From contig JALZUR010000009.1 of NCBI GenBank assembly GCA_023301025.1, forward strand, positions 1 to 60,630: a stretch of 60,630 bases of DNA, in the 5' to 3' direction. This document shows, piece by piece, positions 43,330-52,558 of this stretch; positions within the stretch are counted from its first letter, which is position 1; each line of letters begins with the position of its first letter. The translations under genes were made by a program, and so were the position numbers. The notes under the pieces were generated by a model, which was given only the letters and a program-made list of their open reading frames with translations, had not been told where the DNA came from and did not search any database. This stretch comes from Bdellovibrionales bacterium. Lineage in GTDB: Bacteria > Bdellovibrionota > Bdellovibrionia > Bdellovibrionales > UBA1609.

Positions 43330-44100
43330 CTACAGGGTCTTTTTGAATAAATCCAAATGCTCAACTGGAGTTAATGCATCTGGACGTTTATTTAAAGTTT
43401 CTTCATCAATCACAACATCAGTCTTTATAGTGCTCTTAATCTTTTTGCGCCTAGAATTAAAAAGTCGCTTTAGATGTGCAACAAAGTCCTTTCTTTCATC
43501 TAATACTTTATCTTTTTTTGAAAAGAATAGAACCTGACTCTCAATTTCTGGTCTTGGAAAAAAAGCAGATGAAGAGACATCAGTAATCACTTCCATGTCC
43601 CAATTTAATTGTGAGATGATAGAGACTAAGCCATATGTTTTTTTATCACTCAAGCTCGCCCTTAATCTTTGACCCACTTCTTTTTGAAACATCAAAATCA
43701 TCTGCTCAATTGGGGGGTCTTTGATAAAAAGATCTAACAACAAACGAGAAGAAATTTGATACGGAAGATTTGAAATAAGAACTGCTTTTTCTTTAATGTC
43801 TTGCCACTCAAACTTTAAAGCATCTTGATTGTAAACCTCATAACCTTCTTCTATCCAGTAGCTTGCAAAAGAACGGTCAAGCTCAATCAAAGCCGGCATC
43901 AAGCCTTCTTTGTTGTACAAAGCCTTTGTAAGGCTTCCAAGCCCTGGCCCGATTTCAAAAAGTTTTAAGTCATAATTAGTTTTTGGAAACTCAACTATTT
44001 TATTTATTATATTTTGATCAATCAAAAAATTTTGCCCTAAAGATTTAAGCGGCTTTGCTTTTAACTCTTCAAGCATCTTTAAAACTTCACCTTTTGTCAT
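43330..44100 (-). CDS. rsmA: 16S rRNA dimethyladenosine transferase RsmA (KsgA)
   Basis: A 256-residue methyltransferase for the two adenines in helix 45 of 16S rRNA. Motifs: KSLGQNFLID, FEIGPGLGSLTKAL (SAM loop), ALIELDR and the catalytic SNLPYQISSRLL. It overlaps tsaD by 14 bases. A second ATG at 44076 would also give a full family start. Confidence 0.95.
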   Translation of the reverse strand: MTKGEVLKMLEELKAKPLKSLGQNFLIDQNIINKIVEFPKTNYDLKLFEIGPGLGSLTKALYNKEGLMPALIELDRSFASYWIEEGYEVYNQDALKFEWQDIKEKAVLISNLPYQISSRLLLDLFIKDPPIEQMILMFQKEVGQRLRASLSDKKTYGLVSIISQLNWDMEVITDVSSSAFFPRPEIESQVLFFSKKDKVLDERKDFVAHLKRLFNSRRKKIKSTIKTDVVIDEETLNKRPDALTPVEHLDLFKKTL

Positions 44101-45139
44101 AAAAATCTCCGGCTAAAGACTTTGATGAGGGCTCAAAGTCTAATTGATCATTAATATTAGGTAATCTAAGCGCCGCAACTAGAGCAATCATTGCCCCATT
44201 GTCCGTACAAAATTTTAAAGGAGGTATAAAAAGAGGAACATCTAAATCTTTTGCCATAGATTCAAATCTTTTTCTAAGCAAACTGTTTGCACTCACACCC
44301 CCTACAACACTAAAGCCTTTAGGTTTAAACTCTATTAGGGCTTTTCTTGTTTTAACTTCTAAAACTTCAATGCAAGCCTCTAAATATGAAGCACACAAAT
44401 CACTAATTTCAGCTTCAGAAAAATCTAGCTTTCCTGAAATATAGCGACTTGCTGAGGCTTTCAGCCCAGAAAAACTAAAATCATAGTTAGGCTCTTTAAT
44501 CATAGGCCTTGGAAAGCTATGTGCTTTTGGGTCACCTGTTATAGATTTTTTATCTACTAAGGGGCCTCCAGGAAAACCAAGGCCTAAAGATTTTGAAAAT
44601 TTATCTATCGCCTCCCCAACAGCATCATCTCTGGTTGAGCCTAAAATTTCATAGTCCCCTATAGCACGCACTAAAACCAACTGTGTATGCCCACCACTTA
44701 CAATTAATGACAGGTGCGGAAAGGTCATTTCTTTTGGAGCAGCACCTTCAGATTTTTCATAAAGCCATGGGCTTAAGACATGCCCCTCTAAGTGGTTCAC
44801 AGGATAAAGAGGAGTATCAAACACTTGGTTTAAGGTTTTTGCCGCCACTGAACCCACTATAAGTGAACCTAAAAGCCCAGGTCTTGACGTATAACCAATC
44901 CCTGAAAGCTGTTTAAAATTAAGTCCAAAGCTTTGATTTAAGTCTGTTTCAATCTCTTTTAAAAGAGACACAACGGATTTTAAATGATTTCTAGAAGCCC
45001 GTTCAGGCACAATGCCACCAAAAGGCCTATGATCCTCATCTTTTGTATACTTATAAAGCTTTAAAACTTCACCATCACCAGCAACTAAAGCAACTGAGGT
45101 ATCATCGCAACTGGTCTCTAGACCTAAAAATAAAGACAT
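44087..45139 (-). CDS. tsaD: tRNA t6A synthesis protein TsaD
   Basis: A 350-residue ASKHA-fold protein that transfers the threonylcarbamoyl group to A37 of ANN-decoding tRNAs with TsaB and TsaE. Motifs: GLETSCDDTSVAL, GGIVPERASRNHL, the metal site HLEGH, SGGHTQLVLV, and VVGGVSANSLLRKR. Partner genes are not in the window. It is the middle gene of the leftward run from the pal block to smpB. Confidence 0.96.
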   Translation of the reverse strand: MSLFLGLETSCDDTSVALVAGDGEVLKLYKYTKDEDHRPFGGIVPERASRNHLKSVVSLLKEIETDLNQSFGLNFKQLSGIGYTSRPGLLGSLIVGSVAAKTLNQVFDTPLYPVNHLEGHVLSPWLYEKSEGAAPKEMTFPHLSLIVSGGHTQLVLVRAIGDYEILGSTRDDAVGEAIDKFSKSLGLGFPGGPLVDKKSITGDPKAHSFPRPMIKEPNYDFSFSGLKASASRYISGKLDFSEAEISDLCASYLEACIEVLEVKTRKALIEFKPKGFSVVGGVSANSLLRKRFESMAKDLDVPLFIPPLKFCTDNGAMIALVAALRLPNINDQLDFEPSSKSLAGDFYDKR

Positions 45140-45148
45140 AAGTGAACA

Positions 45149-45838
45149 TTACTGAGAAAGTGTAGAAAGTCTATAAGAAGCAAACTCATAGGCTTTATAT
45201 TTTTTATCAAAACCTTCAACTACAGATTTGTAGAAGGTCTCAGCCTCTTTGCCAAGCCCAAGCTCTTGAAAGCAGACCCCGATTTTATAAGTTACTAAGG
45301 CGTAAGTTGCTGACTTCTTATTTGTCGATTTTTCGCGATAATTTTGAAAAGCAGTTACTGCATCAGACCACTTCTGTTGATCAAAAAGTGTGTTTCCATT
45401 TTTTAGAACTTTATCAAGAGGTGTGCTTGCCCATTTAAGCTTCTCTTTTGTCTCAGATTGCTCTTCTTTAGACTTTGCAAGATCTTCTAAGAGAGATGCT
45501 TTTTCTTTATTGATGGCTTGTAAAGACTCTTTATAAGAGTCTTTTTCTTCAGTGATCGTTTTAATCTCATCTTCGTGGGTCTTTTGAAGGCGCTCAATAT
45601 AAACTTCAAGCTCTTCTATTCGACCGTCTTTCATTCTTAGGTCATCTTCATAATTCACAAGTTTTTGCGATAAATCTGCATTTTTAATTCTAACATCAGA
45701 GATCTTAGGAGCTTTGGACTTAGAACCACGACGTGCACCATCCACCCGTGTTTGTATTCCAGTACTGCTGCAAGATGTCATAAAAAGAAGGCCAACACTT
45801 AAAAGTTTAACTAAAAATAATATCCTAAGTGTTTTCAT
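45149..45838 (-). CDS. Coiled-coil/TPR lipoprotein (CpoB-like position)
   Basis: A 229-residue lipoprotein (signal ending FMTSC, Cys near 23). Residues ~50-135 form a long Glu/Lys-rich coiled coil; the rest (about 140-229) holds TPR-like helices (GNTLFDQQKWSDAVTAFQNYREK). The order pal then lipoprotein then coiled-coil/TPR protein echoes the pal-cpoB end of tol-pal clusters, though tolQRAB are absent here. It may link the envelope to wall synthesis. Confidence 0.7.
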   Translation of the reverse strand: MKTLRILFLVKLLSVGLLFMTSCSSTGIQTRVDGARRGSKSKAPKISDVRIKNADLSQKLVNYEDDLRMKDGRIEELEVYIERLQKTHEDEIKTITEEKDSYKESLQAINKEKASLLEDLAKSKEEQSETKEKLKWASTPLDKVLKNGNTLFDQQKWSDAVTAFQNYREKSTNKKSATYALVTYKIGVCFQELGLGKEAETFYKSVVEGFDKKYKAYEFASYRLSTLSQ

Positions 45839-46170
45839 TAGAGTCCCTCACCTTTTGCATTTGAAAGTCTAGCCTTAAGTTCAGCCTTTTCAAAATACTT
45901 TATTGCACTGATATAAGCTTTTTCTGCTTTTTTATAAAGTCTATTTTCAAAATATCTATCAGCTTTTTTTAAAGTTAAAAAACCAGCTCTATACCTTTTC
46001 GGTGAAACCTTTAAAGCCCCGTTTTCTTTTGCATAGACTTTGGCAACGTGAGCCCTGGACTGTTCCTTAAGAGGCCTTGTTCCAGCACAAGAGATTAGAA
46101 AAATTAAAGCACTAGAAATAAAAAAAGAGGCTTTAAAAAGCCTCTTTACTCTTGAAATGCGTAAGATCAA
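45838..46170 (-). CDS. Small lipoprotein between pal and the CpoB-like gene
   Basis: A 110-residue reading frame with a basic N-terminus, a hydrophobic segment and LIFLISC as lipobox. The mature part is Lys/Ala-rich and helical (KKADRYFENRLYKKAEKAYISAI), like DUF4398 or TPR-type envelope helpers. The start is a TTG at 46170, right after the pal stop (TAATTTG). A strong intrinsic terminator lies inside its first codons, and there is no usable start beyond it. Stop and next ATG overlap by one base. Confidence 0.6.
   Translation of the reverse strand: MILRISRVKRLFKASFFISSALIFLISCAGTRPLKEQSRAHVAKVYAKENGALKVSPKRYRAGFLTLKKADRYFENRLYKKAEKAYISAIKYFEKAELKARLSNAKGEGL
46121..46147 (-). terminator. Terminator inside the coding start after pal
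   Basis: A perfect 11-base stem (AAAGAGGCTTT with AAAGCCTCTTT) and a T-rich run follow pal on the reverse strand. The hairpin codes for residues ~8-15 of the next lipoprotein, so readthrough or ribosome movement is needed to express the downstream genes. Confidence 0.8.
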
Positions 46171-46171
46171 A

Positions 46172-46723
46172 TTACTGCTCTATAGGAACGAAGTTAACTC
46201 TACGGTTCTTAGAATGAGCTGACTCAGTTCCAGAAGCATCAACAAGTTTTTCTTTACCATAGCTGATTACAACAAGATTGTTGCCATCAATTCCTAAAGA
46301 TACAAGATAGTCTTTAACAGCTCTTGCACGTCTGTCACCTAAAGCAAGGTTATACTCTGTTGAACCACGCTCATCACAATGACCTTCAAGTTGTACGATT
46401 TTGCCAGAGTTAGACTTAATCCACTCAACATTACTTGCAAGTAAAGCACGAGCTTCATCAGTTAAACGAGCCTTGTCATACTCAAAATTTACTGTGTATA
46501 GACCTTGATACTGACCTGTATCACTGCCTGAAGTTGCAAGACTTAATCCAGTATCCTGACTATTAGTTGCATCAAAAGGTGTTCCATCTTTTGAAACGCC
46601 ATCAGCACCCTGATCTGGTTGAAGAATTGAAACGCCACCATCTCTATTTTTTTTCTTACTAGCACAATTAGCAAGTGAAAAAACTAAAAACAAACTCAAC
46701 GCTACTCTAAATAGTTTACTCAT
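46172..46723 (-). CDS. pal: Peptidoglycan-associated lipoprotein Pal
   Basis: A 183-residue outer-membrane lipoprotein (signal ending SLANC, Cys ~20) with a variable linker and a C-terminal OmpA-like peptidoglycan-binding domain: VNFEYDKARL, then GHCDERGSTEYNLALGDRRA, where Asp and Arg contact diaminopimelate. It anchors the outer membrane to the wall and works with Tol proteins. A consensus promoter lies just upstream and GAGGAG serves as ribosome site. Confidence 0.95.
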   Translation of the reverse strand: MSKLFRVALSLFLVFSLANCASKKKNRDGGVSILQPDQGADGVSKDGTPFDATNSQDTGLSLATSGSDTGQYQGLYTVNFEYDKARLTDEARALLASNVEWIKSNSGKIVQLEGHCDERGSTEYNLALGDRRARAVKDYLVSLGIDGNNLVVISYGKEKLVDASGTESAHSKNRRVNFVPIEQ

Positions 46724-46752
46724 AAAATTTACTCCTCTATTCTATAACTCTA

Positions 46753-46780
46753 ATTCTATGATGAACTTATCGTATGTCAA
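46753..46780 (-). promoter_or_regulatory. Sigma70-type promoter of pal
   Basis: On the reverse strand TTGACA (46775-46780), a 16-base spacer and TAGAAT (46753-46758). It lies within the 74-base gap to the divergent fusion gene, whose ribosome site is next to the -35 box. Confidence 0.65.
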
Positions 46781-46797
46781 CACAGGGAACACATGTT

Positions 46798-49641
46798 ATG
46801 AAAAACAGCATTATCCTTTTTATTGGTTTTTTTCTCTGGGCACAAAATGTGTTCGCACTTCTTCCTTTCAAGTATGACTGGATAAAAATTAAAAGTGAGC
46901 ACTTTACGGTACTCATTGATAAAGATTATAAAGACTATGGTTTACTTGTTTCTAAAAAAGCTGAAGAGGCTTTTATTTCTTTATCTCTTTTAAGCAGTAA
47001 GCATCCTAAAAATACATTTATTATTATCGATCACACAAAAAACTTTTCAAATGGATCTGCAACTAACTTTCCCTATCCTATCATCCGGCTTCAACCCATC
47101 ACCCCGCCTCCGTCTCAATCAATTGGACAATATGAAGATTGGCTTTATGAACTTTTAGTTCACGAGTACACACACATCTTAAGTTTTCACAATGTTAAAG
47201 GAATTTACAGACCCTTAAGGTTTATTTTAGGCAATAGTATTTCACCTGGAAACTTCATGCCTCTTTGGTATCTGGAAGGTCTTGCTGTAAATACTGAAAG
47301 CTTTTTATCAACAGGCGGAAGACTTAGAAGTTCACGCTATCAAAGCCTTTCAAAGACTTTACAAGAAAGTAATATTGCTTATGCCAATGAACAAGACACA
47401 GGTGTTTTTCCTTTTGGATCAGCTCCTTACGTTTATGGTGGCTGGATTCATCAAAATGCTGCTACAAAGTCACCTTTAAAAAAATCTGCAATTAAAAATT
47501 TAAAATCAATTCACTCTACCTTTTCACAAAGAGTTCCCTATTTAGTGAACTCTGGTTTTAAGGTCACAAATAAGATATCTGCCTCAAAAAGCTTCAAAAA
47601 CGTCTTCTCAAAAAATAGACCTAAGTCTTTAGACAAAGGTTTTGCTGTTGGGGAGTTTCCGCAGTGGAACAACTATCATAAAGCCTTATTTTTTATGCAA
47701 GAAGATGAGTGGTCGAGAAACCAAATCTTTAAATTCAAAGATAACAAGAAGAGTCTTCTATTTGAGTTTATTGAAATTGTGTATTTTAAAGTCTCAAAAA
47801 ATAAAATCTATTTCATAACCTCTGATCAAGAGAATCAAGACAGAAGAATATACAATTTAAGAACTTATGACTTAAAAACTAAAAAAATAAACAAAATTTC
47901 AAGCGGTCTAAACATTCACAACTTTGATATCTTAGGTGATAAGATTTTATTTGTCAGAAAATCTATCGACACTCAAGAGATAGTGCTGTCCTCTTTAACG
48001 AGTATTGAAAAACTAAATAAAATCTCAGACCCTTTATCTAAAAACAAAGACGAACAAGTTCTGTTTAAATCTAACGGACAAGAACGACTTGATCTTCCTA
48101 ACTTTAAAAATAGCAAAGAGGTTGTTTTTACATATAAAAAACCAAAACAAAAAGAAGAGATTCTTTTATTAAACTTAAAAACCCAAGAAAAAAGAGTGGT
48201 TTCATCTTACCAGCACATTAACTTTATCGATATATTTAAAAATACGGTTTACTTTACCTATGAAGACGAGGGCAATAAGTACTTGAGTCGTCTAAACCTC
48301 ACAGGTAAAGAGGCAAATGCTAGCCTAGCCGTTAAGCAAGGGCTTTTATCTTTTGATATTAAATCAAAAAATCAATTTTACGCCTCACTCATAGGAGTAA
48401 AAGGACCTGAAATAAAAGAGCTAAGTCTTTCCAAACTTAAAACAAAATCTAAAGCTTTATCCATTAAAAACTACGCCCCTGATCTTACTGCTGTTCAAGA
48501 AAATAAATCCTTAGAGGTTAAAGACTACAGCTCTTTTGTTAAGCTTAAACCACATTACATTGTTCCAAGTTTAACTTTTGCACCCTACGGCTTTACTGGA
48601 AATCTACTTTACGGTCTTCAAATAGGCAGCCAAGACCCACTAGACTTTAACAGCTACAGCGCAACTGTTTTTACTGACACCATTACAAACGCCCCATCGG
48701 CCTCTTTTTCCTACACTTCAAAGCACTCAAGACGTCCATTAAGTCTTTCTGTAAGTCACTTAAACACACCACTTAGCTTAAACCTCATTCGAACAACAAA
48801 TAATTTAAGTTTAGGCTCAAGCTACACCTTTAATACAAATCTGGGACAAAGCTTTACCTTCAGTGGTGGGCTTAGTTATAGCCAAGTTTTAAATAATTCT
48901 GAATCTTCAGATTCGCCTGAAGACGAAGACCAACCTGAAATTGATTTTTCTGACACACTCTTAAGAGCCGGAGCTTACTTAAATTTAGACATTAGAAACT
49001 TTCAAGTTAAAAACCGCGAGCTTGCACCTCAAAAAGGATACAAACTTAGATTAAGCACAGCCTACTTTACAGCTCTAGATCAAGATTTTTTTGGCTATCA
49101 AAATGTAAAATTTGGAGCAAGAAAGTACTTTAAATCCCCACTCTTTTCGAGTCACAGACTAATATTTGGGATTGATGGTCAATGGAATAACAAACCTTTA
49201 CTCGGGGGCTTAAGAACACTCTTAGCATCAAACTCTGTTAACCAACTCTACAGAAGTTCAAGCTTAGGGGGCTTTACTTTAAGGGGTTTACCCACTGGAG
49301 CTTTTCTATCAACAGAGTGGTACTCAGTTGCTCACTTAGAGTATCGCTTTCCACTTTTTAAGGTGAACTGGGGCCCAGGGCTCATTCCAGCATTCTTCAA
49401 TCGCGTAACTGCAGCTTTTACAGCAGACTACGGAGTACAAAAAGGTTTCGATTTTATCAGCCGTGACTTTATTGATGAAAATACGCGGCTTTACTCTGCA
49501 GGAGGGGAGATTGTTTTTGACGGTAAGGCCTTATATCACGTTCCCGTTTCTTTTCATCTAGGGCTTTATAAGTTTTTAAACACTGAAGTGCATGACCTTC
49601 CACCTGAGCTTTTTATAAACTTTGTGTTTACTGGTTTATGA
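46798..49641 (+). CDS. Zinc-metalloprotease/beta-propeller/Omp85-type barrel fusion
   Basis: A 947-residue exported protein. After a signal peptide (to FA, about 20) comes a peptidase-MA-like domain with H122-E123-Y-T-H126 and a third ligand E160 in WYLEGLAVN. Residues ~270-560 are repeated beta-strands of the TolB/WD40 kind (units such as NKIYFITSD and ILFVRKS). The last ~350 residues are a barrel related to BamA/TamA: GFTLRGLPTGAF, LEYRFPLF and a closing FVFTGL. So it probably sits in the outer membrane with the protease in the periplasm or at the surface. AGGGA precedes the ATG at 46798. Confidence 0.8.
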   Translation: MKNSIILFIGFFLWAQNVFALLPFKYDWIKIKSEHFTVLIDKDYKDYGLLVSKKAEEAFISLSLLSSKHPKNTFIIIDHTKNFSNGSATNFPYPIIRLQPITPPPSQSIGQYEDWLYELLVHEYTHILSFHNVKGIYRPLRFILGNSISPGNFMPLWYLEGLAVNTESFLSTGGRLRSSRYQSLSKTLQESNIAYANEQDTGVFPFGSAPYVYGGWIHQNAATKSPLKKSAIKNLKSIHSTFSQRVPYLVNSGFKVTNKISASKSFKNVFSKNRPKSLDKGFAVGEFPQWNNYHKALFFMQEDEWSRNQIFKFKDNKKSLLFEFIEIVYFKVSKNKIYFITSDQENQDRRIYNLRTYDLKTKKINKISSGLNIHNFDILGDKILFVRKSIDTQEIVLSSLTSIEKLNKISDPLSKNKDEQVLFKSNGQERLDLPNFKNSKEVVFTYKKPKQKEEILLLNLKTQEKRVVSSYQHINFIDIFKNTVYFTYEDEGNKYLSRLNLTGKEANASLAVKQGLLSFDIKSKNQFYASLIGVKGPEIKELSLSKLKTKSKALSIKNYAPDLTAVQENKSLEVKDYSSFVKLKPHYIVPSLTFAPYGFTGNLLYGLQIGSQDPLDFNSYSATVFTDTITNAPSASFSYTSKHSRRPLSLSVSHLNTPLSLNLIRTTNNLSLGSSYTFNTNLGQSFTFSGGLSYSQVLNNSESSDSPEDEDQPEIDFSDTLLRAGAYLNLDIRNFQVKNRELAPQKGYKLRLSTAYFTALDQDFFGYQNVKFGARKYFKSPLFSSHRLIFGIDGQWNNKPLLGGLRTLLASNSVNQLYRSSSLGGFTLRGLPTGAFLSTEWYSVAHLEYRFPLFKVNWGPGLIPAFFNRVTAAFTADYGVQKGFDFISRDFIDENTRLYSAGGEIVFDGKALYHVPVSFHLGLYKFLNTEVHDLPPELFINFVFTGL

Positions 49642-49778
49642 AGCTGGCCTATTCTATGAATCTAGCTTATGAGCCCACTTATCTTTGATAACAGAGAATC
49701 TGCCTTGACAAGAAATCAGAAAAGCTAAATCATTTATTATGGTCTATTTTGACCAAAAAAGTAGCACAAGGGGCTTTA

Positions 49779-50288
49779 ATGACAGAGAATAATGAATGGA
49801 TCAAAGAACTTGTTCGATCAGAAGAGCAGATGGAAAAAGCAGGACTTGTTGATTTTAGCCCTGTAGCAGACACACAAAACATTATTCTATCGGCTTCCAT
49901 TGAATACTTAAAAACCCTTAAAAGCCTATTTATAAAAAATGCTAATATTTTTAATCAACTTAAAGGAAAATCCGACGGAGCTATAAGAATCTATGGTATT
50001 GCAAAAACTCACGCAGATTTTATGCTTTTTAGAAATGGCTACAAACTTGTCTTTAATATGATTCAACCTGGCAAGATTCAAATTGTTTTTCACCGTACCT
50101 CTACTCCATTTGTTTCGTCTGACGCTTCAAAAAATACTGATGGCAAAAGCCCTTTGAATGATGGAGTTTTAGAAGCCGCTTGGGGAGCCTTTCATGAGGT
50201 AAGATGGGTCTGTGATTCAAAGCCCATAAATAATGAGCACTTGATTAAATTTTATTTAAAGAATTTTGTTCAAAATAGCACGAATTAA
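49779..50288 (+). CDS. Conserved-looking protein of unknown function
   Basis: A 169-residue cytoplasmic protein with no signal or membrane part. A mixed alpha/beta body contains IRIYGIAKTHADFMLFRNGYKL and QIVFHRTSTPF. I do not recognise the family. The ATG at 49779 has AAGGGG eight bases before it; an in-frame start at 49749 adds ten residues. The 137 bases upstream contain a lone TTGACA but no matching -10 box. Confidence 0.6.
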   Translation: MTENNEWIKELVRSEEQMEKAGLVDFSPVADTQNIILSASIEYLKTLKSLFIKNANIFNQLKGKSDGAIRIYGIAKTHADFMLFRNGYKLVFNMIQPGKIQIVFHRTSTPFVSSDASKNTDGKSPLNDGVLEAAWGAFHEVRWVCDSKPINNEHLIKFYLKNFVQNSTN

Positions 50289-50333
50289 ACCCTACTTATT
50301 GATATTCACCTAAAAACTCTACTATAAGACACT

Positions 50334-50666
50334 ATGATCAAAATAAGCGAAAATGCTTTAAAGCAAATTAAATACATCAAGTCATCTGAAGAAAGATCTT
50401 CAGATGAGTTTCTAAGAATATTTGTAAAACGTGGAGGCTGCTCAGGCTTTTCCTACAAATTGGACTTTGATAGCTCTTTAAACTCTAAAAAAGACAAGAT
50501 GTATGATCAGGTAGATAATATAAAAGTAGTCATAGACAATCAAAGTCTATTGTATGTTATGGGCATGACTCTTGATTTCGAAGGTGGATTAAACGGACAG
50601 GGCTTTGTGTTTTCAAACCCCAATGCCAAAGACACTTGCAGTTGCGGCTCTTCTTTTGCTGTTTAA
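50334..50666 (+). CDS. IscA/ErpA-type iron-sulfur carrier
   Basis: A 110-residue A-type carrier that binds and passes Fe-S clusters. The three cysteines are in place: GGCSGFSYKL and C-S-C-G near the end, with GGLNGQGFVFSNPNA between. The length and pattern fit ErpA/IscA/SufA; which of these it is cannot be decided. It stands apart from isc or suf genes. GATC-rich, AT-rich sequence before galU holds no terminator. Confidence 0.85.
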   Translation: MIKISENALKQIKYIKSSEERSSDEFLRIFVKRGGCSGFSYKLDFDSSLNSKKDKMYDQVDNIKVVIDNQSLLYVMGMTLDFEGGLNGQGFVFSNPNAKDTCSCGSSFAV

Positions 50667-50793
50667 GATCACAATCAGACTTTAAAATTAAACTTTAAAA
50701 GTAATCCGAGTTCTAAAAAAACAACTACAAAAAAAGAAACACACCCTTTAAAGTAAACTTAAATAATAAATACTATAAGAAAGTGGTTTTCAT

Positions 50794-51690
50794 ATGTCTA
50801 ATTTTATCTCTCCTGAAGTAGCCGTAATCCCAGCAGCTGGAAAAGGAACACGGTTTTTACCCTCAACCAAAGCCACTCCAAAAGAGCTTCACCCACTTTT
50901 AAACACCCCCTTGCTTCACCACTCGCTTAAAGAGTTAAAAGAGGCTGGTGTAAAAGAAGTTATAATTGTAAATCACCCAGATAAAAAAGGTCTTAACAGG
51001 TACTTTGAGTCACACTCAGAATTAAAAAAACATGTTTCAAAAAATTCTGATTTGGTTAAAGCTCTAGACTCAATTGATGATTTACCAAAAGTCATATTTG
51101 TTTATCAAACAGAGCAAAAAGGTTTAGCACATGCCATAAGCTGTGCTGAAAGTGTTTTAAACGGCAGAGATTTTTTTGTTTTACTGCCTGATGAAATATT
51201 TTTTAAAGACGCAAAAGGTAAAAATCCATCAGAAGCACTACTTGAATCTTTTAGAGATTCAAGAAACTCATGTGTTAGCCTACTAGAAGTACCTAAAGAT
51301 AAAGTCTCTTCCTATGGTGTGGTTAAATTTAATAAAAAAAGCTCTACGAACGAATCAGATAGTCTTAGTAAAGTCGAAATCACAGATATAATAGAAAAAC
51401 CAAAAGTGTCTGAAGCCCCTTCAAATTTGATTTTACCTGGGCGTTATCTTTTTAAAAATAAAATTTTAGAGTGCATAAGAAAAACACCCGTAGATAAAAA
51501 TGGTGAAGTAAAACTTACTGACTCAATGGTACTTCTTTCTAAAGAAGAACCTCTAATTGGAATTGTAACAGACTGTCCACGCTTTGATGGTGGCTCAGTC
51601 CTTGGTTTTTTAAAAGCAAACGTATACGCCGCTCTTAAAGACCCGAAGCTCTCTAAAGATTTTGAAAGCTACTTAAAAAGCCTCTTATGA
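50794..51690 (+). CDS. galU: UTP-glucose-1-phosphate uridylyltransferase
   Basis: A 298-residue enzyme forming UDP-glucose, precursor of LPS and other glycans. Motifs: VIPAAGKGTRFLPSTKATPKE (nucleotide site), then EVIIVNHPDKK, QKGLAHAI, VLLPDE and the sugar site in GRYLF, with FDGGSVLGFLKANV at the end. It overlaps the zincin lipoprotein gene by four bases (ATGA). Confidence 0.95.
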   Translation: MSNFISPEVAVIPAAGKGTRFLPSTKATPKELHPLLNTPLLHHSLKELKEAGVKEVIIVNHPDKKGLNRYFESHSELKKHVSKNSDLVKALDSIDDLPKVIFVYQTEQKGLAHAISCAESVLNGRDFFVLLPDEIFFKDAKGKNPSEALLESFRDSRNSCVSLLEVPKDKVSSYGVVKFNKKSSTNESDSLSKVEITDIIEKPKVSEAPSNLILPGRYLFKNKILECIRKTPVDKNGEVKLTDSMVLLSKEEPLIGIVTDCPRFDGGSVLGFLKANVYAALKDPKLSKDFESYLKSLL

Positions 51691-52538
51691 AATCTACTGT
51701 TTGTATTTTTTTTATTTTCACACTCTTAGCACAAAGCAGTTGTAACACTTCAGTTAAAAAAATAAACATCTTCTCAAGAAAACCAAGTAATTCAATGCAT
51801 GAACCAGGTAAAGCTACTACTTTGTTGTTTTATAAAAAGCATTTTGAAGTAGATCTAGATGAAATGAGTAATCTTTTAGATAAACTAATTTCTTTAAAAA
51901 AATTTCCTGATTTTTTGAGGGCTTTAACACTTAACGATCTAGATCCAAACTGGAAGACAAAGTGTACAGAAGTAAAAAACACTGAAATACAAAATATTTT
52001 TTCAACACTCAAAAAAAAATTTTTTAGAGATATTGAAATACCCTTGTACTCATGCAATTGGAAGTATGAAACAGGAACCTTATTAGAAAATGGGATTTTT
52101 ATATCGAATGCAAATCAAATTGATTTAAGTAATGAACTTGAATTGACTAACTTTAAATTTACTATTGCACATGAAATAGCACACTACGTTCATGAAATTT
52201 CGACTATGCTACCTTATAGTCAAGAAGAAGGCTTTTCAATAAATGGCTATACCTCTTATAGACTAGATAAAACCAAATCGTGTCAAGATTTGAGCAGAAT
52301 AGATAGGCGAGATGAATGTGAAATAAAACTTTGGGAAAATGGCCACTCAGAAGTAGATATTTATGCTGCTTTAGTCTTAGATAGAATAGGGTTAAACAAT
52401 TGGGAGCTTCTAGAAAAAAGCCTTATCAAAAGTGTTAACGAATATATAAGAGTCAACTCTCTACAAAATGAGAAAGATTATTATATTGATCAAATTAGAA
52501 GGCGAATTTCTCGTATTAAATACTATTTTCCTCAATAG
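51687..52538 (+). CDS. Zincin-type metalloprotease lipoprotein
   Basis: A 283-residue lipoprotein (signal ending AQSSC, Cys19). The zinc motif H162-E163-I-A-H166 and a downstream H-S-E222-V-D-I-Y-A-A fit a gluzincin active site, with Glu222 as likely third ligand. The rest does not match a family I know. It shares its start with the galU stop, so the two are co-translated, though the link in function is not clear. Four extra Cys in the mature part may pair. Confidence 0.7.
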   Translation: MKSTVCIFFIFTLLAQSSCNTSVKKINIFSRKPSNSMHEPGKATTLLFYKKHFEVDLDEMSNLLDKLISLKKFPDFLRALTLNDLDPNWKTKCTEVKNTEIQNIFSTLKKKFFRDIEIPLYSCNWKYETGTLLENGIFISNANQIDLSNELELTNFKFTIAHEIAHYVHEISTMLPYSQEEGFSINGYTSYRLDKTKSCQDLSRIDRRDECEIKLWENGHSEVDIYAALVLDRIGLNNWELLEKSLIKSVNEYIRVNSLQNEKDYYIDQIRRRISRIKYYFPQ

Positions 52539-52558
52539 CACATTTAGAAAAAGAAAAA

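Noticed and set aside
49704-49740. TTGACA upstream of the unknown gene at 49779 as a promoter
   Set aside because: The nearest good -10 (TATTAT) is 24 bases away, too far; no acceptable box lies at 16-18 bases.
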